DNA of 64,000 bases, taken from NCBI GenBank assembly GCA_963169105.1, contig OY720643.1, positions 21,672,373 to 21,736,372 of the forward strand, given 5' to 3'. How positions within the stretch are numbered: the stretch's first letter is position 1; every line of letters starts with the position of its first letter. The position numbers and the translations under genes were made by a program. Below, in pieces: positions 24,241-34,260 of the stretch. The DNA is from Ceriagrion tenellum (Eukaryota > Arthropoda > Insecta > Odonata > Coenagrionidae). The notes beneath the pieces are model-generated. The model made no database searches. It was not told the origin of the DNA and worked only from the letters and a program-made list of their open reading frames with translations.

Positions 24241-25999
24241 CCTATAATATTATTAAAGAAATGAAAATTTATGAAATTTTGCTAAATAAGGGCAGTTGCG
24301 ATTGCACTTTGCGGTAGCATAATGTACATTCTCTTGAGAGAGGTAAAAATAAAACCGAATCGCCTGAAATGGTATTCCAGCGAATCATAGAAGATATACT
24401 TCTAGATTGTAAGAATTGAAATCTTGTGCACAAATTTAAAAAAAACTTTGAATGTAGAGGAAATCAATAGCAAAATATTTAGATAGCCTAAATTACTCAG
24501 CTACTTAAAAAGGATGCTGCATGGCCCACCTTAGAATCACCTTAGAAAAGTAATCTATTTGTCAACAGTGTTGGTTTAAAAAGCTAAAATGTTTTTAGGA
24601 AAAGGTTATGCAGCCTACCCCATGCAGCAAAGAAGGGGAAGTGAGATTTTTATTGCAGTGTTTAGGTCTTGTAAATGTTTTCCATTATAAAACCCGAAGA
24701 AAATACATTATAATTGAAAAAAATTTCTTTCATAACCTATCCCTTGTTGGACATTTTGGGATTTTTGAGAAGTATACTGGTGATAACTTGAAGAGCGGGG
24801 GAGAACGTCAGAGATGTGTTGCTTCAACCGCCTCTACAAGCAATTTTAACCTGCAGCGTCTGATTACGGATTTTTTCCAGAGGGTTATTTGCAATAATAG
24901 GGATAAAGCCGGATTATTACGTTACTAATAAGAATATTACATTATCAGGTTGGGCAAGAGGATATAAACATGAGGAAAATACCCAATTTAAAGGAGTCTC
25001 AAAAGAATTGTTTCTTTCTTGTCGCTATTCACCAGTATTAAACGATTTCGGATTACTCATTCCACAAAAATGCGTCTCTATAATGGCATTTTTCCTCCTC
25101 AAACTTCTTTTTCCCTATATATTGCCTTTTTGTAACCTGTTTCCCTACGCCTCCTGCGACAACCAGGCGATAGCTTGCTTAGTAATAGGTAAATATTGAT
25201 GTAAATCCCTTGGAAAACTCCTCCTGTGAAAATGTTCGCTTCATCCACCCTACATTTCTCATCAGCGTAGCGCGAAATGTCTATCCAACTCCATCATGTG
25301 CCCAAACGCTTCCAAATCCTACGACATCCTAGGGAACGGATCCTCTTCCACAAACTCCGCAAATAACCTTCTTCCTATTTCCCTTCGGCATAGGAAGGCG
25401 TGGGAGAAGGTTTGTGGGAATTGGGGACATTGAGCTCTAGTTGATAAGGGAGAGGGAGGATTTATCTGAGGTGTCCTAGCGTCCTTAATCCGAGCCCTTC
25501 ACCGCACGACTGCGTCCCTGAGTCCTAAATAATTTGGGCGGACGGAGCAGTGAGGGCAATTTCCTGAGTGAGTGTGCATAAAACGGTTTTCTCTCGCTCC
25601 TGCCCCATTCTTTTTTTTTCATTCTGAGGGAAATGATGGTCATAATCTTGAGCGCATGTTTTGAGGCGGGTAATGCGTGGGAGGCTTGGGAAATGAACGC
25701 TTCTATTATTACCATGACTGTCGTCATTCCACTACTCACCCCCCTGCACTTCAACCATAGGGCTTTGAGTGGCTCGGACGAGGACGATTTGGACAAATTA
25801 GAGGGAGTCGCTTTAATTTTTATTGAAATTGGGTGTCATTACTGGCTAACCAAGTGCCTGTTCCCTGCGGTATATTTCTCCTCTTGCTACTGAAAAGTTG
25901 GCGGAGTAAAAAGTAATCTGCGACCTCTCATGTATCGATCAGGAGAGAATGTTCCTCAACAATAACAACAAAAAAACAAAAACAATATATAATGCAATA
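24241..25999. other. Unassigned DNA
   Basis: No gene recognised. The plus frame at 24,608-24,928 (106 codons) and a plus/minus overlapping pair at 25,485-25,893 show no domain. Confidence 0.5.
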
Positions 26000-26034
26000 T
26001 ATGCTATATTGCAATATAATTGCAATATAGCATA
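26000..26034. repeat. Perfect 16-bp hairpin with 3-nt loop
   Basis: TATGCTATATTGCAAT, loop ATA, then its exact reverse complement. It sits in an AT-rich patch that also contains GCAATATATGCTATATTGCAA just upstream in partial form. Confidence 0.85.
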
Positions 26035-28789
26035 AGCCTAATTCAGTGTTTACTTTCATGCCATGTTACATAAGGTATTTGTATGGATGATACATTGCCA
26101 GTATGTAGAAATTTTTCCTTCTTAAGTGCATTTCAATATATATTAGGTTAAGTTAGCAAGGTTGCTAGACCAAGAGATTATAATTTCATGGTATTTGTCC
26201 ATTCATTATGAATATTTGAGAACAATTTGTCTGTAGTCTGTAGTGACTGTCTTCATTTACCCCGTGTTTTATTTCATACACTGGTCGAGCATAATACATT
26301 GGCATATATATTCTCTTTCAGATCAAAATAGTGTCTCAGTCTGGTAGGTTGCAGCTAGGTTGCTGCCAATATATTTTCTGAGACTCTATGGCAGGAAGAT
26401 TTCGCTTTGTATCCATCATTACAGCATTCCGAGCCTTTTGTTATTGAATATAACGTCAAACTATTGTTATTGAAGGATCTATTTGTAGATTTTGTCATAA
26501 AAGTTTTACTCGTAACAAAATATACGGATCTACACTGTGATGAACATCGATGTGTATCTAATTCAAATACATACTTCAGCCATCCATTATGGTGTAAATG
26601 CAATACTTCTAAAGTACTTATTAAAGTTTCAAATAGATTTGACCGGAAAAAATTACAACTGTATCAAAACCTTTTTTTATTGCAACTGAGCCTTAACTTG
26701 TGAGACTGTTTATCACGATTCTAATCGGATTAAAAAGTTTCTTTTAAATACTATATATCACTAGGGTTACCATATTTTATCTCTGGATAATAAAAACTAA
26801 TGAACGAAGCATTTTTCATTCAAGTTTTCGAGTCCGGGAAGAGTTAATTAATGACCAACACACCCTTAACTGTATCTAGAGGAAGATATTTCAGAGAGGT
26901 AGGAATTCTTATTCCGTGAATTTTGGGCGATTTTAATTGAGTGACACTGAAAGGAAAACTCTCGATCGCCTCTCCAAACGTTTGCAATAATCACGGTGAT
27001 AATCGTATTTTTTTAAACGCTGGGTTTTCAAAATACAAATTCAGTGGTTGGAATAAAGTGAATGCGGGAAACAAATTTCCATCTCTGTAATCCGGCTGAA
27101 AAAATTAAAACGAGCCATTACGTGGATGGCGAGCAAAAATTGATATTAAAAAAATTCCGATGGATCGAGTGATTGTGAAGGGAAACATGAATTTTTGACT
27201 GCCCGAATTAATGTATGCGCGATTGGTTTTTTCGACAGGAGAGGAGATAAATGACAGTGGGTGGGGTTGGAAAACGTCGGGGTGGTCTTCTGATGAAGAT
27301 GGAGGGGAAACGTGGCCGAAAAAATTAACATGAATTTTACGATCGCCATTTCCTGTTTCAAATAGCCATTGAAGCCCTTGTAACTACTATTGGATTATGG
27401 GTGTATTAAGGAATCTCCCCTCCCCCCCCCCAATCCCTCCACTACTATGATATATGACTATAGAATAAATTACTTTTTATGATCCAAACACGGTGCTTCA
27501 GGAAGAAAAAAGTTTGATATTACTTATTCTGTTGGTATTTATATTTAAATTAATGTCCCATCTTTGTCTCGCAGGGCGTTATACATTGCATGTCCTCTCA
27601 CAATTAACCTCCAGAATCTTCATTATTCGTTGCCTGACATCCTTTCATATTTTAAGTAAAATTGAGCTAGGATTCAGGAACCTATTTTCCATTTTAATGA
27701 GGCATAACTTATGCCAATAGACGCGAGATAATCCAGCAGGTATGAGACAGGGTATGCCAGTCACTATTTGATGTTAAGGACGGAATCAGGTACGACTAAA
27801 TCCGTCGTTGATTGTTATCCTTGATTTAACTGGCATTGATGACAGGTCAATCTATGGCAGCAGGTGATGAAATAATTTTGGAAAATTTTCATGCTATCAA
27901 TTCAACTTTCAGAAAATTAATATTTTCCCCGGGGAGTTTTGCGCTGATTTAAGAAAATAGATCACAAAGCAACTGGAAAAACTATCATGAATAGTTGACT
28001 GCTAATAGACCATAGTACGATCGGGCAGCAAACTAGATCCGCTTCAATAATTAATTCTTGTAACTCATCCATAATGAAAGCGATTATGCTTGTTTGTCAG
28101 GAGGCTGGTTTAGTATAACACGACAAGCTATCAATCTAGTGAGCGTCCTCAATCCTGTACTTCATGTACCTCTGCTATCGCATGAAAATATTCTTAAAAC
28201 TAGATTACATCAAAATTAAACATGGCTTCATAATAAACTCATGTGTCTTCAGCTCTACCTAATGGAATTTCTGCTAGATAAAATCAATTTTAAAAGCAAC
28301 GTGTTTTAAAACTTATTTATCAGATCTTTGACCGTATATTCAAAGCACTAGCGATATTTATTCGGCTATTGTAACCTTTATAATCGCGTTTAATCGTTTA
28401 AATTGTAGTTGACAGGTAATCAGGCGAATGTGGATAAAAAATTTGCTATAATGAATTTTAATGGCTTACTGATGATATGAATATTTTTTAAATAATGAAT
28501 GAGATTTCCGTCGGTATTTATGATTGAATATTACTCCGATTATGTTTCCTTTCGTACTGTGCAAATGTCTAGTTGGAATTAGTCATCATTATATTATCCA
28601 TTCGTAAACAGGTATCCTTTTTGCTGTATCTGTAATCTCATCAAAACTTAGCAACCATTTTTACTAGCACTATGCCAAGGGTGTAACCTCGTTTAGTTCG
28701 GCTATTTGGAAATCAAAGCGTGGTAAGCTGCCTCTGTGTTTCTGAGGTGCTGAAATCATGGGAGCCATGTTGGTTTCTAAGTTTGGAAT
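26035..28789. other. Unassigned DNA with a C-run
   Basis: No gene recognised. A poly-C run (CTCCCCTCCCCCCCCCC) lies at about 27,414-27,431. Overlapping frames at 26,355-26,703 on opposite strands are shadows of each other without known motifs. Confidence 0.55.
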
Positions 28790-28890
28790 CTTTATACCAG
28801 GGTTGAAATTCACCATGAAAAAATCATTTGACTAGACAGGGATTTGAACCCGGATCTCCCTATTGTCGGTCAGGTGTGTTGTTACAATGT
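28790..28890 (-). mobile_element. tRNA-derived SINE fragment, same family as 29.4 kb
   Basis: The block CCAGGGTTGAAATTCACCATG, quoted here as CCAGGGTTGAAATTC plus CACCATG, followed by AAAAAATCATTTGACTAG and GATTTGAACCCGGATCTCCC, matches the left arm of the 29.35-29.67 kb inverted repeat in order and spacing. On the minus strand it contains a pol III B-box-like GGTTCAAATCC. The A-box half is degraded. It is a truncated SINE copy. Confidence 0.7.
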
Positions 28891-29352
28891 TTTTATTTTA
28901 TAACAACATCATATAACATTACATTCATTAGCGTACAGAGCAAAAAAATCCACTCAAAAGATATATACGTTAATAATACATTTTTGTTTAAAGTATTTTT
29001 TAGACACATACATGCATATATTTTACATATTTTAGTTTTTATCGCTTTTTTACACAAAATAATATTAAAAGACGTTCAGCAGCCATGCTTTTTCATGTTC
29101 TGAGGAGGGTAAATTTTTATTTACGATTTTAACTATCTCGATTCAAGCCGATCTTATATTTTTCTGATCTGTTTGACAACCAGTTACACCACCAAGCAAT
29201 CTTCCTTCAAGGCGAATTTCGAGGGGGGTTTATGCGAACAAAATGTTCACGCCTCAAGTCTACATTGCAGCACATGAAACAAAGTCATGCTTACAAAGCC
29301 ACGGTCGCGGTGGATAAACCCAACATTGTCGTTATATAACGACGAAAATTGA
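28891..29352. other. Unassigned AT-rich DNA
   Basis: No gene recognised. Confidence 0.6.
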
Positions 29353-29673
29353 CAAATTTCCAATCATTGCGTTAACTAATGATGTGGTACGAAGTCACTC
29401 GAACGGGTGCATGTACACCAGGGTTGAAGTTCGCCATGAAAAAATCATTAGAGTTGACTAGGATTCGAACCCGGATCTCCCAATTGCCAGTCAGGTGTGT
29501 TGAAAATTGGTGGTGTATCAGGCTAACACTCTTGACTGGCAATTGGGAGATCCGGGTTCGAATCCCGGTCAACTCAAATGATTGTATCATGGCGAAGTTC
29601 AAACCTGGTGTACATGCACCCATGCCAGTGACTTCGTGCCACATCATATTTTAATGCGATGATTGGAAATTTG
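29353..29673. mobile_element. Inverted pair of tRNA-derived SINE copies (321-bp foldback)
   Basis: Two arms of about 150 bp pair around a centre near 29,513. The right arm, read on the plus strand, carries a tRNA-like fold: D-stem GTGT/ACAC around ATCAGGCTA, an anticodon-type loop CTGGCAA, and a perfect T-arm (CCGGG TTCGAAT CCCGG) with the B-box GGTTCGAATCC, then TCAACTC. The A-box side lacks a matching acceptor strand, so it is not a functional tRNA. The outer part (CACCCATGCC ... GTGCCACATCA) is the SINE body. The two opposite-strand 91-codon frames across it are mirror images caused by the palindrome. Confidence 0.85.
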
Positions 29674-29894
29674 GAAGCTTTATGCCTGAAACAGATTATT
29701 GCATTTAGTGTACGATAGCATAAATATCACAAAAAATTACGGGAGAAGCAATAGCAATACTTCAGCTGGTTGGTTAAAGATGAAGGAGTCAAATAACCGG
29801 GATTCACCGTAATATCAGACGCTGATTGTTAGATTTTCGTGTAGTACTTATTCTAACTGCCTAATTTCAGGCATATCATTCCGTTTTCCTTACA
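29674..29894. other. Unassigned spacer
   Basis: No gene or repeat recognised. Confidence 0.6.
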
Positions 29895-30310
29895 AAACTT
29901 GATTTGCATTTATTTCCATCTTAAATTCCTCTTATTGTCTCCCTCGTCTCATTTTTTCCTGAATCCCAATCGCCTGTATCCCTCTTCCACTTTTCTCCAG
30001 TGTTCTACCCTCGATTATCCTCTTCAGCATTTCCTCTCTTTTCATTACGTCCTCCATCCATCTCTTCCTCCTTCTTCAAACCTCCCCCACCACCCTCCTC
30101 TTCTCTCCAACCATGTCCCATACCTCCTTGTGTTTTCCTCTCATTATTGAGCTCAACCTCTCAATATCTCTCCTCCACCACATGACAAAAGTTAACGTAG
30201 GTCCTCTCTTCGAAATAAACAAGTCTCCGACCCATACGCACCACATTAGACCTTTCACTAGCCTTTTATTAACGTCCCTATTTAGACAAGTCATAAAATT
30301 CCCTCCTATT
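29895..30310 (-). mobile_element. LINE ORF2 C-terminal remnant
   Basis: Minus-strand translation follows the standard LINE order after the catalytic domain: NKRLVKGLMWCVWVGDL (the 'K-LVKGL-WSV-LYGSETW' region), WRRDIERLSSIM, VWDMVGEKRRVV, then after a stop KRWMEDVMKREEMLKRIIEG and RTLEKSGRG. Several frame disruptions are present, so the copy is dead. The fragment is 5'-truncated and its 3' end is near 29,900. The 46.4 kb copy encodes closely similar 'MEDLIK ... GRRTLGKRGRG'. This is one of at least four LINE families in the window. Confidence 0.8.
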
Positions 30311-30385
30311 TGAACATGATTCTGTTACATCTCAAATAAGCTCCAAGAATATGGGGCTCTGCACAGAAATATGTATTTTATTCGC

Positions 30386-30496
30386 GAAATAAATAGACTA
30401 ATGAGGGAAGCCGCACTCTTCGTCAAAAACTGCTACGAGCGTACAAAATTGTTAGCTTATAGAATAACTAGGTTTAGAGCATTTAGTGACTCGTAG
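30386..30496 (+). mobile_element. LINE fragment related to 43.9 kb
   Basis: Plus-strand translation gives EINRLMREAALFVKNCYERT, closely matching 'KINKIQTQAARFVENCYER' of the 43.9 kb LINE, before a stop at 30,494. This short block ('RRAARFV-N-Y-R') is a hallmark of CR1/Jockey-type ORF2 ends. Sequence on both sides no longer matches. Confidence 0.7.
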
Positions 30497-30584
30497 GATG
30501 TACAAGTAGGTTCTTTTATCTCCTCAATTGTCGCTGTACTCTCTTTGGACACTCCTTTTGACCGTATCTTTTATTGGGGATCCG

Positions 30585-30890
30585 GTTGATGTGGTGGATG
30601 GAGAATTGGCAAATCACACGGCCGGCCAGGATCCGAATTCCTTCAGAGGAGGATGTTTTTTCAGAGGAAACTCGATCTCCACTTGAGTGTCTTGTGGATG
30701 GCACTTCAAGTTAAGCACTCAGTCTGTCAGATGAGACGTTAAACCGTGGTACCCTTGGTGCCTTTCGTTAAGAGCAGGCTAATGGCGACGCCTGGTTTCT
30801 ATCCACCCTTCCTCCCTTACCTATCCCCAATGGCGCAAATGACCTTACCTGTCGGTCGCCTCCCCGCAATCCAATCCAAAACTCCTCTCT
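30585..30890 (+). mobile_element. SINE family with snapback motif, fuller copy
   Basis: The body (30,644-30,885) matches the copy at 57,825-58,070 at roughly 85% by eye, including GAGTGTCTTGTGGATGGCAC within a short hairpin (ACTTGAGTG / CACTTCAAGT), TTTCGTTAAGAGCAGGCTAA, and the end block GGCGCAAATGACCTTA. Upstream, 30,585-30,645 has a weak tRNA-like head (TGTGGTGGATGG as an A-box and GGATCCGAATTCC in the B-box position). The head is missing from the second copy. The family resembles pol III SINEs common in arthropods; the name is not known to me. Confidence 0.7.
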
Positions 30891-31339
30891 TTTACTAAAT
30901 GCATTAAAATGGCCTCTTATTACATATACTTGTCTTTTTAATGCTTAACAGCACAATCCTCGGAAACGATTTCTCTCGCTCAATAACAAACGATCCTCGA
31001 ATTGATTTTTGGTGAGCTTCACTTACGTCCAAAATCTGGGTTGTAATTTAGTAAAGTAGTCGATGCAAACAGTCATTGCTGGTTCATCTTACGTGAAAAT
31101 ATTGGCTGTTTAATCTTACATGCAAAAATACCATGCTTCATATTGATGCTATACGGCTCAGATTACAAAGTGGAGGTAATTTAATATCATCTTGGGTATT
31201 GCTTGCAAAGACGGAAGGGGAAAGTGATGGTCGAGAATATCCTTTAGAGTTTCAAATAATCTGCTGCGGCAGAAAAATAAAAAATGAAGTGATAGAAGCA
31301 TTGGGAGAAAATTAATGTCTCAGCATGATACAATCTAAT
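30891..31339. other. Unassigned AT-rich DNA
   Basis: No gene recognised. Confidence 0.6.
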
Positions 31340-31725
31340 GCTTGACGCGTCCGGGCGCAGCTTGTGAAGAATTATTTTGGGGCCGCAAAGGTGCGATTGT
31401 CGCCGCGATATTCGGCCTCCGGATAGGAGACGGCCGGCATGAGAAAGGAGGACTTAATCCCGCGACATTTCCTGCACGCACGTGCGTCGTGACAATGGGA
31501 GGAAGGGTGTGGATTCGGACTGAGCGAGGTGAAGATTATCACGTGGGTGGTGGGCCGTGTTTCCCTCTTCCGTCCCACCCACTGCGCTCTCCCACCCCTT
31601 ACCCCTATCTCAGGAGAAAAATTAGCCACGTTCAATTGGATGGGCTGCCCAGCAGGGTCAGCGGTGTCGCAGATACTCTGGTATGGGGGAAAATGCCGCG
31701 ACAACTTTTGGGTGCAAGATGATCA
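31340..31725. other. CpG-rich island, no gene recognised
   Basis: CG dinucleotides are dense (GCGCAGC, TCGCCGCGATATTCGG, GACGGCCGGCATG). A 126-codon plus frame (31,342-31,722) and a 110-codon minus frame (31,372-31,704) overlap almost completely, with a third plus frame at 31,529-31,780. Three overlapping frames argue for composition. No domain is visible. It is a candidate promoter or first-exon region. Confidence 0.4.
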
Positions 31726-32147
31726 GCTTATTAACATTAAAAGTACCCGAGGGGTCATTTTAGCCCCGATCAAGATTTAAAAATCCATTTATGATGACTG
31801 AATCGTCCCAGTTCTTGCATATCTCCTGATTCCTCTTTTTTTAGCTGAAGTATATGGTGTGAAAATAAGAACCTCATCGCACCAAAGGTTTTTCATGTAC
31901 ATTGCCTTCTATCTATTAGTCACAGAGATGCTATTTTCACCCCAGGCTATCTCCTTCCTATATTATTCAAGTATTATCATCATTGAATGGAGTTTTACTG
32001 TCTTTCATTGAAATATGATAAACACTTCTGCAGCCAGACGTGAGAAGCCTAGGGTGAATTGCTGCACGAAGACGCGGTTGGACCGAGACTTTGCATGTAG
32101 TCTATGACCCGAAACGTCTGTCCCGGATTCTAGAATAGTCATTACAT
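31726..32147. other. Unassigned DNA
   Basis: No gene recognised. ACCCGAAACGTCTGTCCCGG near 32,108 is another GAAACGTC-type motif but lacks a clear partner hairpin. Confidence 0.5.
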
Positions 32148-32292
32148 GATGGTACATATGGCTGAAAAATATCTCCACAACATTTGATACGTAACAGACC
32201 TATTCAGGGTCACTATCAGGCTACACTCTGTATTGCTGCCGACATTTCGATGGTCGACTCCTCCATTGTCACCATGGATGAATGAGACAGGG
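32148..32292. repeat. 145-bp repeat, uninterrupted copy
   Basis: It aligns without gaps to the second copy (32,646-32,734 joined to 33,001-33,056), with about 25 differences in 145 positions by my count. Both end with AATGAGACAGGG. The right half contains TTTCGATGGTCGACTCCTCC, the antisense of a GAAA-plus-hairpin core. This copy serves as the empty-site reference for the insertion in the other. Confidence 0.85.
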
Positions 32293-32645
32293 AGCCGGAA
32301 CCTCTATCCCAGGTCCAAATACTGAAGCATCACATCTTATACGTTGAAGTAGCAACATAATGTACGCTGATATAAACCTTTATTCCTGATAAATCATGCG
32401 CATTAATGAATAAAATTATTTGAAAAACATTTTGCACATAATTTCAATTCAAAAGTCATACTTCCTTTGGAAAACAAAATTCATATCGGTAGTAAATGAT
32501 ATTCTGATAAGTCCAGTACTTCTAGTGCTAACCAATTGCAAGCATCAATTATATGTAAGTCAATGACCTTATGTTTTCGATAAATACTACTCTATATTTT
32601 GTTCCAATAACTTAATACTTATTGCATTTTACCAGTGTAGTAGAT
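32293..32645. other. Unassigned AT-rich DNA
   Basis: No gene or repeat recognised between the two 145-bp copies. Confidence 0.6.
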
Positions 32646-32734
32646 GATGGTACTTAAGGCTGGAATATATCTGCGCAACACTTGATACGTGACAGATCTA
32701 TTCAGGATCTCCTCTAGACTAAACTCTGCATTGC

Positions 32735-32993
32735 GAAACGAAATAAAACTCGGTTCAACTTTGTGGGTTTCCATGTTAATAAGTAAAAATAACTTTTATA
32801 CCTCACTGGTCTGTTAAAAGATCAATTTATTGCAAAACCCAGATTTTGATGCCTGGCATTATCTTTAGATGTTCACTGACACCTGAATATGTGGCACCTA
32901 GAGACGATACCAGGCATCAAAATCCGTATTGTGCAATAAATTGATCTTTGAACTGACCAATTGAGTGTAAAAGTTATTTTTACTAATTACTCA
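32735..32993. mobile_element. 259-bp insertion with 7-bp target-site duplication
   Basis: GCATTGC occurs at 32,728-32,734 and again at 32,994-33,000, while the uninterrupted copy has a single GTATTGC at the matching place. The inserted DNA begins GAAACGAAATAAAACTCGG, a tail-like sequence as in Penelope-like elements, and from 32,777 becomes a long foldback ending at the second GCATTGC. Mechanism is inferred: either one composite element or an element that later received the foldback. Confidence 0.85.
32777..32990. mobile_element. 214-bp foldback inside the insertion
   Basis: Arms of about 90 bp pair around a centre near 32,883. Matching blocks include AAGTAAAAATAACTTTTA, GATCAATTTATTGCA, ATTTTGATGCCTGG and their complements on the right. 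The centre has ACCTGAATATGTGGCACC, a degenerate form of the CTGA-hairpin core. The left arm is slightly more diverged than the right. Confidence 0.85.
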
Positions 32994-33056
32994 GCATTGC
33001 TGCAGACTTTTCGATGGTCGAGTCCTCCATCGTCATCAGGGCTGAATGAGACAGGG

Positions 33057-33719
33057 CAGCGATGCCAATTTTAACCTGGAGGGTATCAAAAACATACCTC
33101 CATTATAACACACATCTGAAAAGCCTTAAATCGTTCCATACACACATAACTACCCGTCACGGAATTCCTTTACTGGTCAGGCAGAGTCAAAGAATTTAAT
33201 GATTGCCGTTAGCAACAGAAAACTGGCTCCCTTTCAAACCTCCTTAGCTTTTCCTTTGCTCATTCATTGCTTAATTTTCTCCCTTCTGTTCTTAATACTC
33301 CTTACATTTCTTCACCATATTTACAGATGACTTTTGCGGTGAAGTAACTATATTAAATTTTCTGCAGTTTTTTTTTCATTTTAAGGTAGGTCTTTCCTTT
33401 ATTCTCAGAGTAAGGCAAAGTCCTTGAGAAGTCGATAAATTTGATGAAATGTAGGTAATATCTGCTTGAGTGTTTTCTTAAATATTGACCATTAACCCTA
33501 AATTGCAGCTGAAATACCTAGTCATAAAATTTTCGGAGTCAAAATTAAAGCTAATATTCACTTTATAAGCGCATGTTAAAATCAAGACACGTCCATGTGC
33601 ACCTGCCATTAAATACCTCAATAACAATAATTCTCCATTCCATGAATCGCCTCCTACATAAATCTTCGTTGTCTGGACTTTTTATGCGCTCTCGGTCGAT
33701 TATGTAAATTTACTTTTTG
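33057..33719. other. Unassigned AT-rich DNA
   Basis: No gene recognised. Confidence 0.6.
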
Positions 33720-34260
33720 GGAGTCCTACTCACTTGGCGGTTTGGATGACAGGTTAGGGGACGAAAGGGATTCAGGAGGGTCCCTACACTACAGGAAGGG
33801 ATGCATGACGTCATGGAATGGAGTGGTATCAACACCGATTAATACCCTCGGTGGGTGGTGGGGTTGGGGAGGGGCTCTCCGGATGTTAGGATATTAGGAG
33901 GGGGGGAACCAAGGGGTAGCAAGGGAAAGAGATGGTTGGCAGATGATGAGATCTGTGAGGACAGAATACGAAAATACTTGGGTCGGGAGCGTAATTGGTC
34001 CCCCCGAATCGTGACGCGATCGAGACGAACCTGAGGTATGAAGGAGCATTTTGATGTGTTTTTCGGGGCTGAAGGGGGAACAGTGGCGAGGAAGTTCCTC
34101 TGTCTAATGCCGGCGGAACATCAAGGTATCTCAATCACCGGACGTTGAGACCTGATGACGGGGGAGGGGTGATGGGCGATAATCTACACGGATGCGAAAG
34201 CCCCTCCCATTTTTACTCCGCGCTACTAAAGGTTTTGCTTCGCAGAATTTTCTATCCGTC
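33720..34260. other. G-rich island with quadruplex motif
   Basis: The plus strand is G-rich. At 33,852-33,874 four runs of three or more G (GGGTGGTGGGGTTGGGGAGGGG in parts) meet the G-quadruplex pattern with loops of 1-4 bases. A minus frame of 82 codons (33,886-34,134) has no recognisable domain. TGACGTCA occurs near 33,808 (CATGACGTCATGG), a CRE-type palindrome. Possible regulatory island; no gene supported. Confidence 0.45.

Larger units (their letters stand above)
32646..33056. repeat. 145-bp repeat, copy split by an insertion
   Basis: The two halves, 32,646-32,734 (89 bp) and 33,001-33,056 (56 bp), add to exactly the length of the intact copy at 32.15 kb. On the minus strand the right half keeps the cleanest hammerhead-like core in the window: CTGATGA (33,039-33,033), unpaired C (33,032), stem GATGG/CCATC around a 9-nt loop, GAAA (33,012-33,009). 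Confidence 0.9.

Noticed and set aside
29525..29585. Functional tRNA gene at 29.5 kb
   Set aside because: T-arm and D-arm are good but the acceptor stem cannot close and the copy sits in a SINE palindrome.
29372..29654. Opposite-strand 91-codon frames as overlapping genes
   Set aside because: They are mirror images produced by the inverted SINE pair.
7700..33039. Calling the foldback cores canonical hammerhead ribozymes
   Set aside because: All four have an extra base between CUGANGA and the stem, so the expected base pair is missing; activity cannot be claimed.
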